From Rosistilla carotiformis (GTDB lineage Bacteria; Planctomycetota; Planctomycetia; Pirellulales; Pirellulaceae): a stretch of 64,000 bases of DNA. The stretch's first letter is position 1, and each line of letters begins with the position of its first letter. The DNA lies in contig NZ_CP036348.1 of the NCBI RefSeq assembly GCF_007753095.1, positions 1,612,001 to 1,676,000 of the forward strand. The letters are read 5' to 3'. Under the pieces are notes generated by a model. It did not search any database and was not told the DNA's origin. It worked only from the letters and a program-made list of their open reading frames with translations. The translations under genes were made by a program, and so were the position numbers. Shown here in pieces: positions 19,578-28,424 of the stretch.

Positions 19578-19948
19578 TTAACAGCCCCTTTTTGCGATGG
19601 CTTTTTCTTGGTGGTTTGCTTCTTCGTCGCTGTGTCGCAACTCGTTGGAGTGCACAGTTCCGGCCGCCCCTGGCAACAATCTTTGGTGAGAAATCCCATC
19701 AAGCAATTCATCCCTTGGACGTTGATTGCATAGATCACCGACCGTCCCTCTTTGTGCGAAACGACAAGTCCTGCATGCGACAGCTCCTTCAGGTGGAAGG
19801 AGAGCGTGGCCGAAGGGATGTCGAGTGTTTCGGCGATCTGACCCGCTGGTAACCCTTCGGGCCCCAGCTTGGCAAGCAACCGGAACACCTCCAGCCGCGA
19901 TTCCTGGGCGAGTGCCGATAGCGCGATGACAGCTTCTTTTATTTCCAT
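19574..19948 (-). CDS. arsR: ArsR/SmtB-family arsenic-responsive repressor
   Basis: This 124-residue winged-helix repressor has the HTH about residues 35-62 ([22 protein letters not shown]). A Cys-rich segment after the wing (Cys82, 91, 92, 99, 104, including CCQGRPELC) is a plausible As(III)-binding site located at the C-terminus instead of in the DNA-binding helix. A Lys/Thr-rich tail follows. It heads the operon and presumably represses it via the palindrome overlapping its start. Confidence 0.9.
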   Translation of the reverse strand: MEIKEAVIALSALAQESRLEVFRLLAKLGPEGLPAGQIAETLDIPSATLSFHLKELSHAGLVVSHKEGRSVIYAINVQGMNCLMGFLTKDCCQGRPELCTPTSCDTATKKQTTKKKPSQKGAVK

Positions 19949-19983
19949 AATTCCAAATCTATGGAAATGTTGGCGCGTGTCAA
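19941..19983 (-). promoter_or_regulatory. arsR promoter and palindromic ArsR operator
   Basis: On the minus strand TTGACA (19983-19978) and TAGATT (19961-19956) are spaced by 16 bp. A perfect 9-bp inverted repeat (ATTTCCATA 19941-19949, TATGGAAAT 19960-19968, 10-bp spacer) covers the -10 box and the arsR start codon. It also contains a nested TTCCA-N6-TGGAA. Such a site would let ArsR block RNA polymerase. The expected transcription start falls at or next to the ATG (19948), so a leaderless message is possible. Confidence 0.6.
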
Positions 19984-20139
19984 TCGATAGAGGGTGGGCT
20001 TAATCAATTCTTAATCGGGCATCGGCTGGGCGTGATCGGCACCGCGGTACCGATTGAAGTTACTTTCGACTGCGATTTACGGACGCTCGACGCGATCGGC
20101 GGGTTTCGCGCCGGTGCGGCATGCAGCGGTTCAGCCGTC

Positions 20140-22536
20140 TTATTGCGGCAGAATCAAATACGGCTTGCCATCGACAACCACCAAGATCTCCGACGATTCG
20201 GTGAGATAGGGATTCATCTTCTGGCCCAGTTTATCCAGGAGACCAAAGTAGGCTTCGCTGAACTGAGTGACCTTGGTCGCCGCTTCGATCTGCTCTTTCG
20301 TTGCTTCGGCATCAACGTAGCGATCGTTCTTCAGGTAGAACGTTTTGGTCGCGATCTGTTTAACGCGAGGCAAGCTGTTGTGTGGGGCCTCGGGTCCAAC
20401 CGCCGGCGCGTTCGGCGTTGGGCTGGCGACGGAACCGCTAGCCATTCCGCCTTGGAAACGCGGACTGGTTGCGTTGCCTGCGTTGCTCCAAGTTTGTCCC
20501 AAGCTTCGGCTTGCACCGGACGCCGGCGCTGCGGGGGCAATGATCGATTGATTGGAACTTTGGATTCCACGATTCGCTTGTTTCAGCTGCGATTTAAACG
20601 AACGCTGATGGAAGGCGTCGGCTCCCGATTCGGCATGCAATCGGTGCAGTTGTACTTGAGCCAATTCGCGGCCCGCGGCGCGATCGTTCAGATCGGTCTT
20701 CTCTTCGGCCAGATAAGCGGTGTAGGGAGTCAGGATTCCATGCTTCTTCGACAGAAGAATCAATTCGTCCACCAATTCACTCTGCTCTCCATACAGATCG
20801 ATCTCGTCGATGATCTGACCGATCCGACGCGTCGCCCATAAGCGTTCGACGAAGACATTTTTCGATTCGTCGGTCTGTTTCGCAAATTTGCCATCGAAGA
20901 CGAACTCCTGCGACTCACCCTGAAAATCTCCCGTCAGCTTGATCTGCACATCGCCATCGCGGCGGTAGCGTCCCGCGATCACTAGTTGATCGCCCGAGAA
21001 GAGGTCGTAGATTTCGGAGGGATAGAGCATGCGCGTCCCTCCCTGGCGTCCATCGACGGTGATCGCCAGCTTGGCACCGGTCAGCGCCGGAGCGCCAATG
21101 CGGTCGTAGAGTTTTTTGACAACATCATCCAACGGTTCCCCCGGACGAACATACATCGTTTGACCGAAGCAGACTTCCGCCAGTTTGTCCAACAGTCGGC
21201 TGTTCACATCGTGGCCGATCCCCAAACTGAACAATCGCGTTCCAGAAGCGATTTGTTTGGACGCTTTATCGGCAATCTTCATCCCGTTTTTCTCGCCTAC
21301 GGTCGGCTGGCCATCGCTCATGAAAACCACATAAGCTGGCCCGTCGCTTCCCTTGGTCGCCGCCAAGGCTTTGCTGAGCGCGGCATCGATGTTGGTGCTG
21401 CCGCCAGCCAAAATCGAATCGATGTAATCGGTTGCGTCCTCGTGCGTTGCGGGATCGGCTGCGATCAGTTCGTTGTTGAACGTGTCGACGTCGCTATCGT
21501 AGGTGATCAGGGTGAATCGGTCTTGCGGCTTCAATTGGTCGACCACGTACCGCGACGCTCGGCGGGCTTGTTCGATCTTCTCGCCTCGCATGCTGCCACT
21601 CTTGTCGACCACGACCACGATGTTCTTGCCAACCTTGGCGTTTGCCGGATCGGACTCGGGCAGCGACGGCTGCAACAACATCAAGAAATAGCCATCTTCC
21701 TTCGGATCAGGTCGATGGGTGATCAGCGAGATCTGCAACGGGCTGTCTCCCGCTTCCCACAACACGCGAAAGTCGCTCTCGGGGACATGCTTCTTGGCCG
21801 TGTATTTGAATTCGCTGCGATGATCGTCTCGGCGATCGAAATCGACTTCGTGCGTGGGACTGTAGACGTTGCCCAGTTTTGCGTCGCTGCGGATCCGGCC
21901 GCGGATCACGATCTCTCCGATCGGTTGGCTGGTGAACTGAGTGGGTGCCAGCGGTAGCGTCCAGTCGTTCATCGAACCGCTGCGGCGGCAGATCTGCGAA
22001 TACTGTAGCGTCACCGTTCGCTCGGCTCCCGGCGGCACGGGAAAGACTTGCGTTTGGAACATTCCATGCCCAATCCACTGCACCAACGCCGGATCTTTGC
22101 TGCGCCGCACGTACCCCTCGTAGATCTCCCGCGCTTTGTCCGCTTCCAACAGCCGACCGGTCAACTCTTCGCCATCGACCATAAAAGTCATCTGATCGAT
22201 CGCTCCATCGTCGGGCAGCGGGAAGACAAATTTCACCTGTAGGGTTCGACTTGTGACATTCTTAAACGTCTGATCGACTTGTACTTGAGCGATCTGCCCC
22301 TGGATCGAAGCGTCAATTTCCAGGCGGGCGATGTTGTACAGGAAACCGGGAGTCGTCGGCTGCGGCGGCCGAGGATTCGGACTGGGCCGCCACGGCGGTC
22401 GGATTGGCCGTGGCAACCGATCGCCGATCCCAGGTTCCGATGCTATCAGCAGGCCTTGCGCCTGGGCTGGAGAGATCCAGAACAGCGTCAGGCACAGGCT
22501 GGCGCAGGTGGCGACCGTGGCAATTGTTCGCGACAT
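20140..22536 (-). CDS. Secreted VIT and VWA domain protein
   Basis: This 798-residue protein has a signal peptide (cleavage after SPAQA, about residue 26), a Pro-rich linker, and a VIT domain about 55-185 (QVQVDQTFKNVTSRTLQVKF, with AREIYEGYVRRSKDPAL). A VWA domain lies about 295-470 with MIDAS DKSGSM. A C-terminal region follows with no recognised domain. VIT-VWA proteins resemble inter-alpha-trypsin inhibitor heavy chains and likely work in the envelope. No sortase, PEP-CTERM or GlyGly anchor is present. ATG 22536 has AAAGGAACC upstream. The domain architecture is certain; the role is not. Confidence 0.85.
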   Translation of the reverse strand: MSRTIATVATCASLCLTLFWISPAQAQGLLIASEPGIGDRLPRPIRPPWRPSPNPRPPQPTTPGFLYNIARLEIDASIQGQIAQVQVDQTFKNVTSRTLQVKFVFPLPDDGAIDQMTFMVDGEELTGRLLEADKAREIYEGYVRRSKDPALVQWIGHGMFQTQVFPVPPGAERTVTLQYSQICRRSGSMNDWTLPLAPTQFTSQPIGEIVIRGRIRSDAKLGNVYSPTHEVDFDRRDDHRSEFKYTAKKHVPESDFRVLWEAGDSPLQISLITHRPDPKEDGYFLMLLQPSLPESDPANAKVGKNIVVVVDKSGSMRGEKIEQARRASRYVVDQLKPQDRFTLITYDSDVDTFNNELIAADPATHEDATDYIDSILAGGSTNIDAALSKALAATKGSDGPAYVVFMSDGQPTVGEKNGMKIADKASKQIASGTRLFSLGIGHDVNSRLLDKLAEVCFGQTMYVRPGEPLDDVVKKLYDRIGAPALTGAKLAITVDGRQGGTRMLYPSEIYDLFSGDQLVIAGRYRRDGDVQIKLTGDFQGESQEFVFDGKFAKQTDESKNVFVERLWATRRIGQIIDEIDLYGEQSELVDELILLSKKHGILTPYTAYLAEEKTDLNDRAAGRELAQVQLHRLHAESGADAFHQRSFKSQLKQANRGIQSSNQSIIAPAAPASGASRSLGQTWSNAGNATSPRFQGGMASGSVASPTPNAPAVGPEAPHNSLPRVKQIATKTFYLKNDRYVDAEATKEQIEAATKVTQFSEAYFGLLDKLGQKMNPYLTESSEILVVVDGKPYLILPQ

Positions 22537-22901
22537 GGTTTCGGTTCCTTTGATAAGCGGAAAACGACGAGTGCCCCAACGAGCGGCGGCAACGCTCGTT
22601 GTCCTAGACGCACTGGTCGCGCGGCGGTTCCCAAAAAGCCGGGTGAATTCGATTTTCAACATGTGGTACTCGGAGACGCATACGTCCGTCCGGATCGCCA
22701 GGAAGTCATCAGCTAGCGTTCCGTGTCGGATTTCCCGAACGCAAAAGAATCCTTAGCCGCCATCGCAACGGCTTCGTCCACGTGCTTCGGTTGTCGCGAC
22801 GGATTACAATTGCAGCCCCGCGCGTTCTGGTCGCTGCAACAAAGCAAATCTGTGGGATGCCCGCTTCGATGGGCTCAACCACTGAACTCTGGAGTTTCCC
22901 G
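22537..22901. other. Divergent intergenic region, no feature recognised
   Basis: This 365-bp gap lies between the VIT/VWA gene and the secreted hypothetical gene. Open frames extend in from both genes but lack coding character. I see no clear promoter, hairpin or repeat. Confidence 0.5.
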
Positions 22902-24044
22902 ATGATGTCAAATTGGCGCCGCAATGCGACTCTGTCGCCCCTCGCCTCGATCCCGCTCTGTCTATTGATGTTCCTTCAGGGAGCAACGCTCTGTGTCGGG
23001 CAGCAGCAGGACTTGGCAGCGTTCAGCAAGATCGGCCCCGAAGGAGCCGGGCACGCCGACGCGATCGCGGCGGCGAAGCGGTTGAGCCAGTTGGGCCCGG
23101 ACCGTTTGATCGACGTGTTGGCGGCGATCGAATCGGCGACGCCGTTGGGACGGAATTGGTTGCGCGTGATCGCCGCCGATATCGCTGACAACGGTCAGGT
23201 GCCGGTGCAGCCGTTGGCAGTGTTTATCAAAAACACCGATGGATCGCGCGATGCACGCTACGTCGCCTTCCGGTTATTAAAGGATGCCGACCCCGATCTC
23301 GCCGACTCGCTGGTCGACGGGATGTTAGACGATCCGAGTCTGCAGTTGCGTTACGAAGCTGTCGCCAAAGTCCTGGAAGCGGCCAAGGCAGCGGAAGGAG
23401 ATGCGCGCGTCGCACTCTATCAACAGGCATTGGAATGGGCTCGCTATCCAGGGCAGCTGACCGAGATTGCCAAGTCGCTTCGCGAGGCGGGGCACCCGGT
23501 CGACTTGGCCGCTCACATGGGCTTCATCAAGCAGTGGCAACTGGTGGCGCCGTTCGACAACACCGATGGCGTCGGCTTTGCCGCGGTCTACGCTCCTGAG
23601 AAAGAGTACCTCGAAAGTCCGCAACACACCGTTTCGCAAACCTCTTATGCGGGCAAGCTGGACAAGGTCAGCTGGCAATCGCACGCGACCGATGATGAGC
23701 TAGGGATGGTCGATCTGAATCCGATCTTCAAAAACGAAAAGGCGGCGGTTTGTTACGGCTATTTCGAAATCGAATCTCCCGCCGACCAACCTGCTCAGGT
23801 GCGTCTTGGCAGCATCGTGGCGAACAAGATCTGGGTGAACGGCGAATTGGCAACAGCCAACGAGGTCTATCACGCCCGGACGGGAGTCGATCAGTACATC
23901 GCCGACGTGCCGCTGCAAAAAGGGAAGAACACCGTCTTGGTCAAGGTTTGCCAAAACGCTCAAACCCAGTCGTGGGCTCAGGTCTGGGAGTTCCAATTGC
24001 GGATCACCGATCCCAACGGCAACCCGCTGCATTTCGAACGCTAA
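22902..24044 (+). CDS. Secreted hypothetical protein with HEAT-like N-terminus
   Basis: This 380-residue protein starts at ATG 22902, 7 nt after GGAG, with a signal peptide (about residues 1-33, ending near CVGQQ). Residues 40-190 are helical with HEAT/Armadillo-like spacing. The C-terminal part (about 200-380) contains GYFEIESPADQPAQVRLGSI and KNTVLVKVCQNAQTQSW, a beta-sandwich pattern seen where planctomycete proteins sense or bind glycans. I do not recognise a named family. No catalytic motif is evident. Confidence 0.7.
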   Translation: MMSNWRRNATLSPLASIPLCLLMFLQGATLCVGQQQDLAAFSKIGPEGAGHADAIAAAKRLSQLGPDRLIDVLAAIESATPLGRNWLRVIAADIADNGQVPVQPLAVFIKNTDGSRDARYVAFRLLKDADPDLADSLVDGMLDDPSLQLRYEAVAKVLEAAKAAEGDARVALYQQALEWARYPGQLTEIAKSLREAGHPVDLAAHMGFIKQWQLVAPFDNTDGVGFAAVYAPEKEYLESPQHTVSQTSYAGKLDKVSWQSHATDDELGMVDLNPIFKNEKAAVCYGYFEIESPADQPAQVRLGSIVANKIWVNGELATANEVYHARTGVDQYIADVPLQKGKNTVLVKVCQNAQTQSWAQVWEFQLRITDPNGNPLHFER

Positions 24045-24059
24045 GCGACGCGTTTGTCC

Positions 24060-24219
24060 CCGTAGTGGATTTTGTTGAAGATCCCTTTGCACACACCCTG
24101 TTCCGTAGTGGATCTTGTTAAAGATCCTTTTGCACGCACCCTATTCCGTAGTGGATCTTATGAAAGATCCTCGCCCCGACGTTTTTGATGCTCGACGGAT
24201 CTTTAACAAGATCCACTAC
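24060..24219. repeat. Short palindromic repeat cluster (three direct copies, one inverted)
   Basis: Copies starting CCGTAGTGGAT begin at 24060, 24103 and 24146, a 43-bp period; the third is truncated. Each contains a small hairpin of the form GGATCTT-gtt-AAGATCC. An inverted copy (GGATCTTTAACAAGATCC followed by ACTAC) lies at 24197-24219. This looks like a REP-type intergenic element. It may also act as a transcription end or mRNA stabiliser between the two + strand genes. Confidence 0.7.
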
Positions 24220-24254
24220 AATTCATCTCTCTCCCCTTTTGGGAAACCGATACG

Positions 24255-25463
24255 ATGCGAACGATCACCTTCACTGCCTGTCTGCTGTTGATTCCGATGA
24301 CCGCATGGGGCGACGACTGGTTGGGCTTCCGTGGTTTTGGCGGCCGCGCCGACTCACCGCAGTCCAATCCGCCGGCGGAGTTTTCCGCCGAAGAGGGGAA
24401 GAACATCGCCTGGCATGCAGAGACCGTCGGTCGTGGGATCGCCGGTCCGTTAGTCGTTGGCGATCTGGTGATCGCGACCAGCTGTGGCGGGATCGACGAA
24501 CGGGACATCTCGGTCGAAGCCTTTGATGCGGCCACTGGCAAACGAGTTTGGGTGCGGACGCTGTTGGCATTGGGCCGGCCGTTTACGCATCCGACCAGCG
24601 CCAACGCCGCTCCGACGCCAGCCAGCGACGGCGAGAAGATCTTTGCACTCTATAGTTCCTGCGATCTGGTCTGCTTGGATCGCGAGGGGGGAATCGTTTG
24701 GTATCGCGGGCTGGGCGTCGATCATCCCAAGACGGGGAGCGACGTCAGCATGAGCAGTTCGCCGGTGGTGATCGACGACGTGGTGATGGTTCAGTTGGAA
24801 TGCCAAGGGGATTCGTTTGTCGCAGGGTTGGACAAAAACAGCGGAAAAACGTTGTGGCATCTCGATCGGCCGCGGGTTGCCAATTTCGCTTCACCGCTTG
24901 CGGTTCCGTTGCCCAGCGGTCGGCAGGCCCTGTTCCTCTCCTGCTCTCAGTCGGCGACAATCGTCGACCCGGCCAGCGGAGAAGTGATCTGGGAGACCGA
25001 GCTCGATTGCAAGACAACACCCTCGGCTTCGGTTGCCGGATCGACGCTGGTCATCCCGACGGCCGGTCTGATCGCGTTTGATTTGACGAGCGATGCGCCG
25101 AAGCCCCTGTGGGAATCGGATCGCTTGAAAGCTCGCAGCGCCAGCCCGGTGATCTCCGGCAATCGCATCTACCTGGCTCAAGGTTCGGTCCTGGTAGCGG
25201 GCGATTTGGCTAGCGGAGACGAGATTTGGAAGCAGCGGATCAAGGGGATTGGATCGCAGTGGGCGACGCCCGTTGCCACCCAGACCGGCCTGTTTGTATT
25301 TGATGACAAAGGGAATTGCGCGGTCGTGAAAGACAACGGCGACGAAGCGGAGGTGCTGGCGGTCTCGAAGATCGACGGCCCGATGCTCGCGTCGCCAGCG
25401 GTCTCCGGCGACGCGATTTTTGCCCGCACCGAAAACGCACTTTGGAAAATTGCCACGAAATGA
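24255..25463 (+). CDS. Secreted PQQ-like beta-propeller protein
   Basis: This 402-residue protein has a signal peptide (MRTITFTACLLLIPMTAWG) followed by DDWLGFRGF, the start typical of planctomycete outer-membrane PQQ-like proteins. It has repeated propeller blades (for example VEAFDAATGKRVWVR, ASGEVIWETELD, LASGDEIWKQRI). It resembles the BamB-like/PQQ-binding family but lacks evidence of a bound cofactor or catalysis. Its stop overlaps the aroA start by 4 bp (ATGA), so the two are translationally linked, an odd partnership. Confidence 0.85.
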   Translation: MRTITFTACLLLIPMTAWGDDWLGFRGFGGRADSPQSNPPAEFSAEEGKNIAWHAETVGRGIAGPLVVGDLVIATSCGGIDERDISVEAFDAATGKRVWVRTLLALGRPFTHPTSANAAPTPASDGEKIFALYSSCDLVCLDREGGIVWYRGLGVDHPKTGSDVSMSSSPVVIDDVVMVQLECQGDSFVAGLDKNSGKTLWHLDRPRVANFASPLAVPLPSGRQALFLSCSQSATIVDPASGEVIWETELDCKTTPSASVAGSTLVIPTAGLIAFDLTSDAPKPLWESDRLKARSASPVISGNRIYLAQGSVLVAGDLASGDEIWKQRIKGIGSQWATPVATQTGLFVFDDKGNCAVVKDNGDEAEVLAVSKIDGPMLASPAVSGDAIFARTENALWKIATK

Positions 25464-26773
25464 GTGAGTCCTCGCAAACGACTGTCGAAGTTCAACCCAG
25501 CGGCCAGGTCAACGGATCGATCCGCCCGCCGGGATCCAAGAGTCTGACCAATCGGGCGCTGATCTGCGCCGCCTTGGCCCGTGGCACGACGCATCTGACT
25601 GGTGTTCTCCGCAGCGAGGATACCGAGGTGATGATCGATGCGCTGCGTCAGTTGGACGTGCGGATCGATCTCAGCCCCGATGGCCGCGTTGCCGATGTCA
25701 GCGGGATCGGCGGATCCGATGCCTCGCACAAGGCGGAGGTTTATGTCGCCAACAGCGGAACGACGATCCGGTTCCTGACGGCGATGCTCTCCGCGCTCGG
25801 CGGCAACTACCGTTTGCATGGCATCGACCGCATGCACCAGCGACCGATCGGCGATCTGTTGACGGCGATCAATCAGACCGGCGGTGGTGCCAGCAGCGAG
25901 CAAGGGGATGGATGCCCGCCGGTTCGCATCGACAGCCAGGGTTGGCAGGGGGGCAAGGTGACGGTCGGCGGGAATGTCTCCAGCCAATACCTCAGCGGAA
26001 TCATGATGGCCGCACCGTTGAGTCGCAGCCCGTTGGAAATCCACGTTGAGGGCGAACTGGTGTCGCGTCCCTACGTTGATATGACGCTGGCGGTGATTCG
26101 ATCCTTTGGCGTCGACGTGACCGAGACAACTCCGGGCGTCTTCGCGGTCCAGGCCCCCTGTGTCTACCAAGCTATCGAATATGACATCGAACCCGATGCC
26201 TCGGCGGCCAGTTATTTCTGGGCGGCTGCGGCGGTCAGCGGTGGAACGGTCAAAGTCGAAGGGCTGACGCGGGCGGCGCTGCAGGGAGACGTTGGTTTTG
26301 TCGACTGTCTGGCCAAGATGGGCTGCACCGTGACCGACGCACCCGATGGGATCACCGTCGCCGCCGGCGGCCCGCTGCGTGGGATCGATGTCGACATGAA
26401 TCAGATCAGCGACACCGTGCAAACGCTGTCGGTGGTCGCGTTGTTTGCCGAGGGGCCGACGACGATTCACGGCGTCGCGCACAACCGCTTCAAGGAGACC
26501 GATCGGATCACCGACTTGGCGACCGAGTTGCGGAAATTGGGGGCGACGATCGAAGAATTTGACGATGGTCTGAAAATTACCCCAGGACCGCCGCGAGCGG
26601 CTACACTGAAGACCTACAACGATCACCGGATGGCGATGAGCTTTGCCGTTGCGGGGCTGCGTGCCCCAGGTATCCAGATCAAAAATCCGGCCTGCACCGC
26701 CAAAACGTACCCCGAGTACTTTGCCGATCTGCAGCGACTGACCGGGCAGAGCCATCATTGGACTGCAGGCTGA
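25460..26773 (+). CDS. aroA: 3-phosphoshikimate 1-carboxyvinyltransferase (EPSP synthase)
   Basis: This 437-residue cytoplasmic enzyme of the shikimate pathway joins shikimate-3-phosphate and PEP to make EPSP. The N-terminal substrate motif GSIRPPGSKSLTNRALICAA and later NSGTTIRFLTAML, RPIGDLLTAINQTG and DVDMNQISDT, plus the C-terminal HNRFKETDRITDLATELRKL and YNDHRMAMSFAV, all match. The ATG at 25460 lies inside the propeller gene's end. The full length matches the family, and no key residue appears missing. It may be expressed only with the upstream gene. Confidence 0.96.
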   Translation: MSESSQTTVEVQPSGQVNGSIRPPGSKSLTNRALICAALARGTTHLTGVLRSEDTEVMIDALRQLDVRIDLSPDGRVADVSGIGGSDASHKAEVYVANSGTTIRFLTAMLSALGGNYRLHGIDRMHQRPIGDLLTAINQTGGGASSEQGDGCPPVRIDSQGWQGGKVTVGGNVSSQYLSGIMMAAPLSRSPLEIHVEGELVSRPYVDMTLAVIRSFGVDVTETTPGVFAVQAPCVYQAIEYDIEPDASAASYFWAAAAVSGGTVKVEGLTRAALQGDVGFVDCLAKMGCTVTDAPDGITVAAGGPLRGIDVDMNQISDTVQTLSVVALFAEGPTTIHGVAHNRFKETDRITDLATELRKLGATIEEFDDGLKITPGPPRAATLKTYNDHRMAMSFAVAGLRAPGIQIKNPACTAKTYPEYFADLQRLTGQSHHWTAG

Positions 26774-26847
26774 TCGAGGTCGTCGTTTGGACCGTCGATG
26801 CGTTCTCACGCTGTTTGAAAATTTCCCCACATCGAGAATCACAATCC

Positions 26848-28242
26848 ATGAAACCTCAACCCCATTGGCGTCGGCCGATCTTCTTCGCACTGTTTACATT
26901 TGTCACGGTTTGCAGCTTCGGTTTGACGCGATCGAGCCACGCGGCCGACACGACAACGCCGCCAAACATCGTGATGTTGATCTCCGACGATCAAGCTTGG
27001 GGCGACTACAGTTTTATGGGGCACGACGCGATCCAAACTCCCAATCTGGATCGGCTTGCCAAACAGAGCGTCTTGTTCCGGCGCGGTTATGTTCCGACCG
27101 CACTCTGCCGGCCTTCATTGCTCACCTTGATCAACGGTCGCTACGCGTCGCAACATGGCGTGACGGGAAACGATCCTTCGCCGAAATATTCCAAGCCAGG
27201 AACGCCTGAAAACGATCAACAACGCGCTCAACTGATCTCTTATCTCGACCGCTTCCCTACCGTCCCGCAGATCCTCGGCCGCGACGGCTACTTGAGCATG
27301 CAGTCGGGCAAGTGGTGGGAAGGGAACTACAAACACGGCGGGTTCACTCACGGGATGACTCGCGGTTTTCCGCAGCCCGGCGGTCGACATGGCGATGATG
27401 GACTGAAGATCGGTCGGGCTGGGATGCAACCGGTGACCGAATTTATCGACATGGCAGTCGAAGAGAAGAAGCCGTTTTATCTGTGGTACGCTCCCTTCCT
27501 GCCCCACACGCCACACAATCCGCCGAAGCGAATTTTGGACAAATACACGCAGCCCGGCCGTTCCGCGTCGGTGGCGAAATATTATGCGATGTGCGATTGG
27601 TTCGATGAGACCTGTGGCCAGGTGATCGATCATTTGGATGCGAAGGGATTGCGGGAAAATACGCTGATCGTCTACGTGACCGACAACGGTTGGATCCAAG
27701 ATCCCAACAGCTCGAAATACGCAGCGCGATCGAAGCAGACACCATACGAAGGGGGCATCCGTACGCCGATCATGTTCTCTTGGCCTGGTAAATTGAAGCC
27801 GGCCGATCGGGAGGAACTGTGCAGCAGTTTGGATATCGTGCCGACAGTCTTGGCGGCGGCGGGAGCTGACGTGCCGGCCAATCTGCCAGGGCTGAACCTG
27901 ATGCCTGAAATGACTAGCGGCGAGAAGATCGACCGCCAGCAGATCTTCGGTGAAAGCTTCGCGCACGATATCGCCGACATCGAAAATCCCGAGGCGTCGC
28001 TGCTGTTTCGCTGGTGCATCGAGGGGCGGTGGAAACTGTTGCTGACCTACGATGGCGAAGTGAATCGCTATCAATCGACCCATCCGCGGACCGAGCGGCG
28101 CCCGCAATTGTTCGATCTGATCGCCGATCCGGCAGAGGAGAAGAACCTGGCGGCGGAGAACCCAGCGGTTGTCAAGCGTCTTGCCGATGCGATCGAGGCA
28201 TGGTATCCAGTAACCCAACGTAAGACACAAACCACGTTTTAA
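26848..28242 (+). CDS. Secreted sulfatase (arylsulfatase family)
   Basis: This 464-residue protein has a signal peptide (after about 30 residues) and the metal-binding IVMLISDDQAWGDYSF motif. The formylglycine site is ALCRPSLLTLINGRY: the CxPx core is kept, but the usual arginine (CxPxR) is leucine. Downstream YVTDNGWIQDP supplies further metal ligands. It would remove sulfate esters from marine polysaccharides in the periplasm once the cysteine is converted to formylglycine. ATG 26848 is the start nearest the signal peptide. It follows aroA at 74 bp. Confidence 0.9.
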   Translation: MKPQPHWRRPIFFALFTFVTVCSFGLTRSSHAADTTTPPNIVMLISDDQAWGDYSFMGHDAIQTPNLDRLAKQSVLFRRGYVPTALCRPSLLTLINGRYASQHGVTGNDPSPKYSKPGTPENDQQRAQLISYLDRFPTVPQILGRDGYLSMQSGKWWEGNYKHGGFTHGMTRGFPQPGGRHGDDGLKIGRAGMQPVTEFIDMAVEEKKPFYLWYAPFLPHTPHNPPKRILDKYTQPGRSASVAKYYAMCDWFDETCGQVIDHLDAKGLRENTLIVYVTDNGWIQDPNSSKYAARSKQTPYEGGIRTPIMFSWPGKLKPADREELCSSLDIVPTVLAAAGADVPANLPGLNLMPEMTSGEKIDRQQIFGESFAHDIADIENPEASLLFRWCIEGRWKLLLTYDGEVNRYQSTHPRTERRPQLFDLIADPAEEKNLAAENPAVVKRLADAIEAWYPVTQRKTQTTF

Positions 28243-28336
28243 ACCAATGGTTGCCAAATCTTGATTCGTTGGGGTTGTGTGCCACCGGTTCCAGCCCCGA
28301 CGACGATTCTTCGGTCCTTTTCTTTTTAGAGACCAA

Positions 28337-28359
28337 GCAGTCCCGCCGGGCGGGACTGC
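28337..28359. repeat. Perfect 10-bp palindrome upstream of queA
   Basis: GCAGTCCCGC-CGG-GCGGGACTGC is a perfect hairpin lying in the 182-bp gap before queA. There is no T-tract, so a terminator is unlikely. It may be a small dispersed palindrome. Confidence 0.5.
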
Positions 28360-28424
28360 GCCAGAACTTGGCCAGGGCGGCACCCCAACGCAGCCAACGG
28401 AAGCCTCCAGCCAAGCCAAGTCCT

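Noticed and set aside
19574-19948. CadC/SmtB-type zinc or cadmium sensor instead of ArsR
   Set aside because: The operon with gapdh and arsJ specifies arsenic; the C-terminal cysteines fit arsenite.
24060-24219. CRISPR array
   Set aside because: Only three to four imperfect, internally palindromic copies with no distinct equal-length spacers.
28251-28424. 58-residue N-terminal extension of QueA
   Set aside because: Family alignment begins at the GTG at 28425, and the upstream segment includes a 23-bp palindrome and no coding character.
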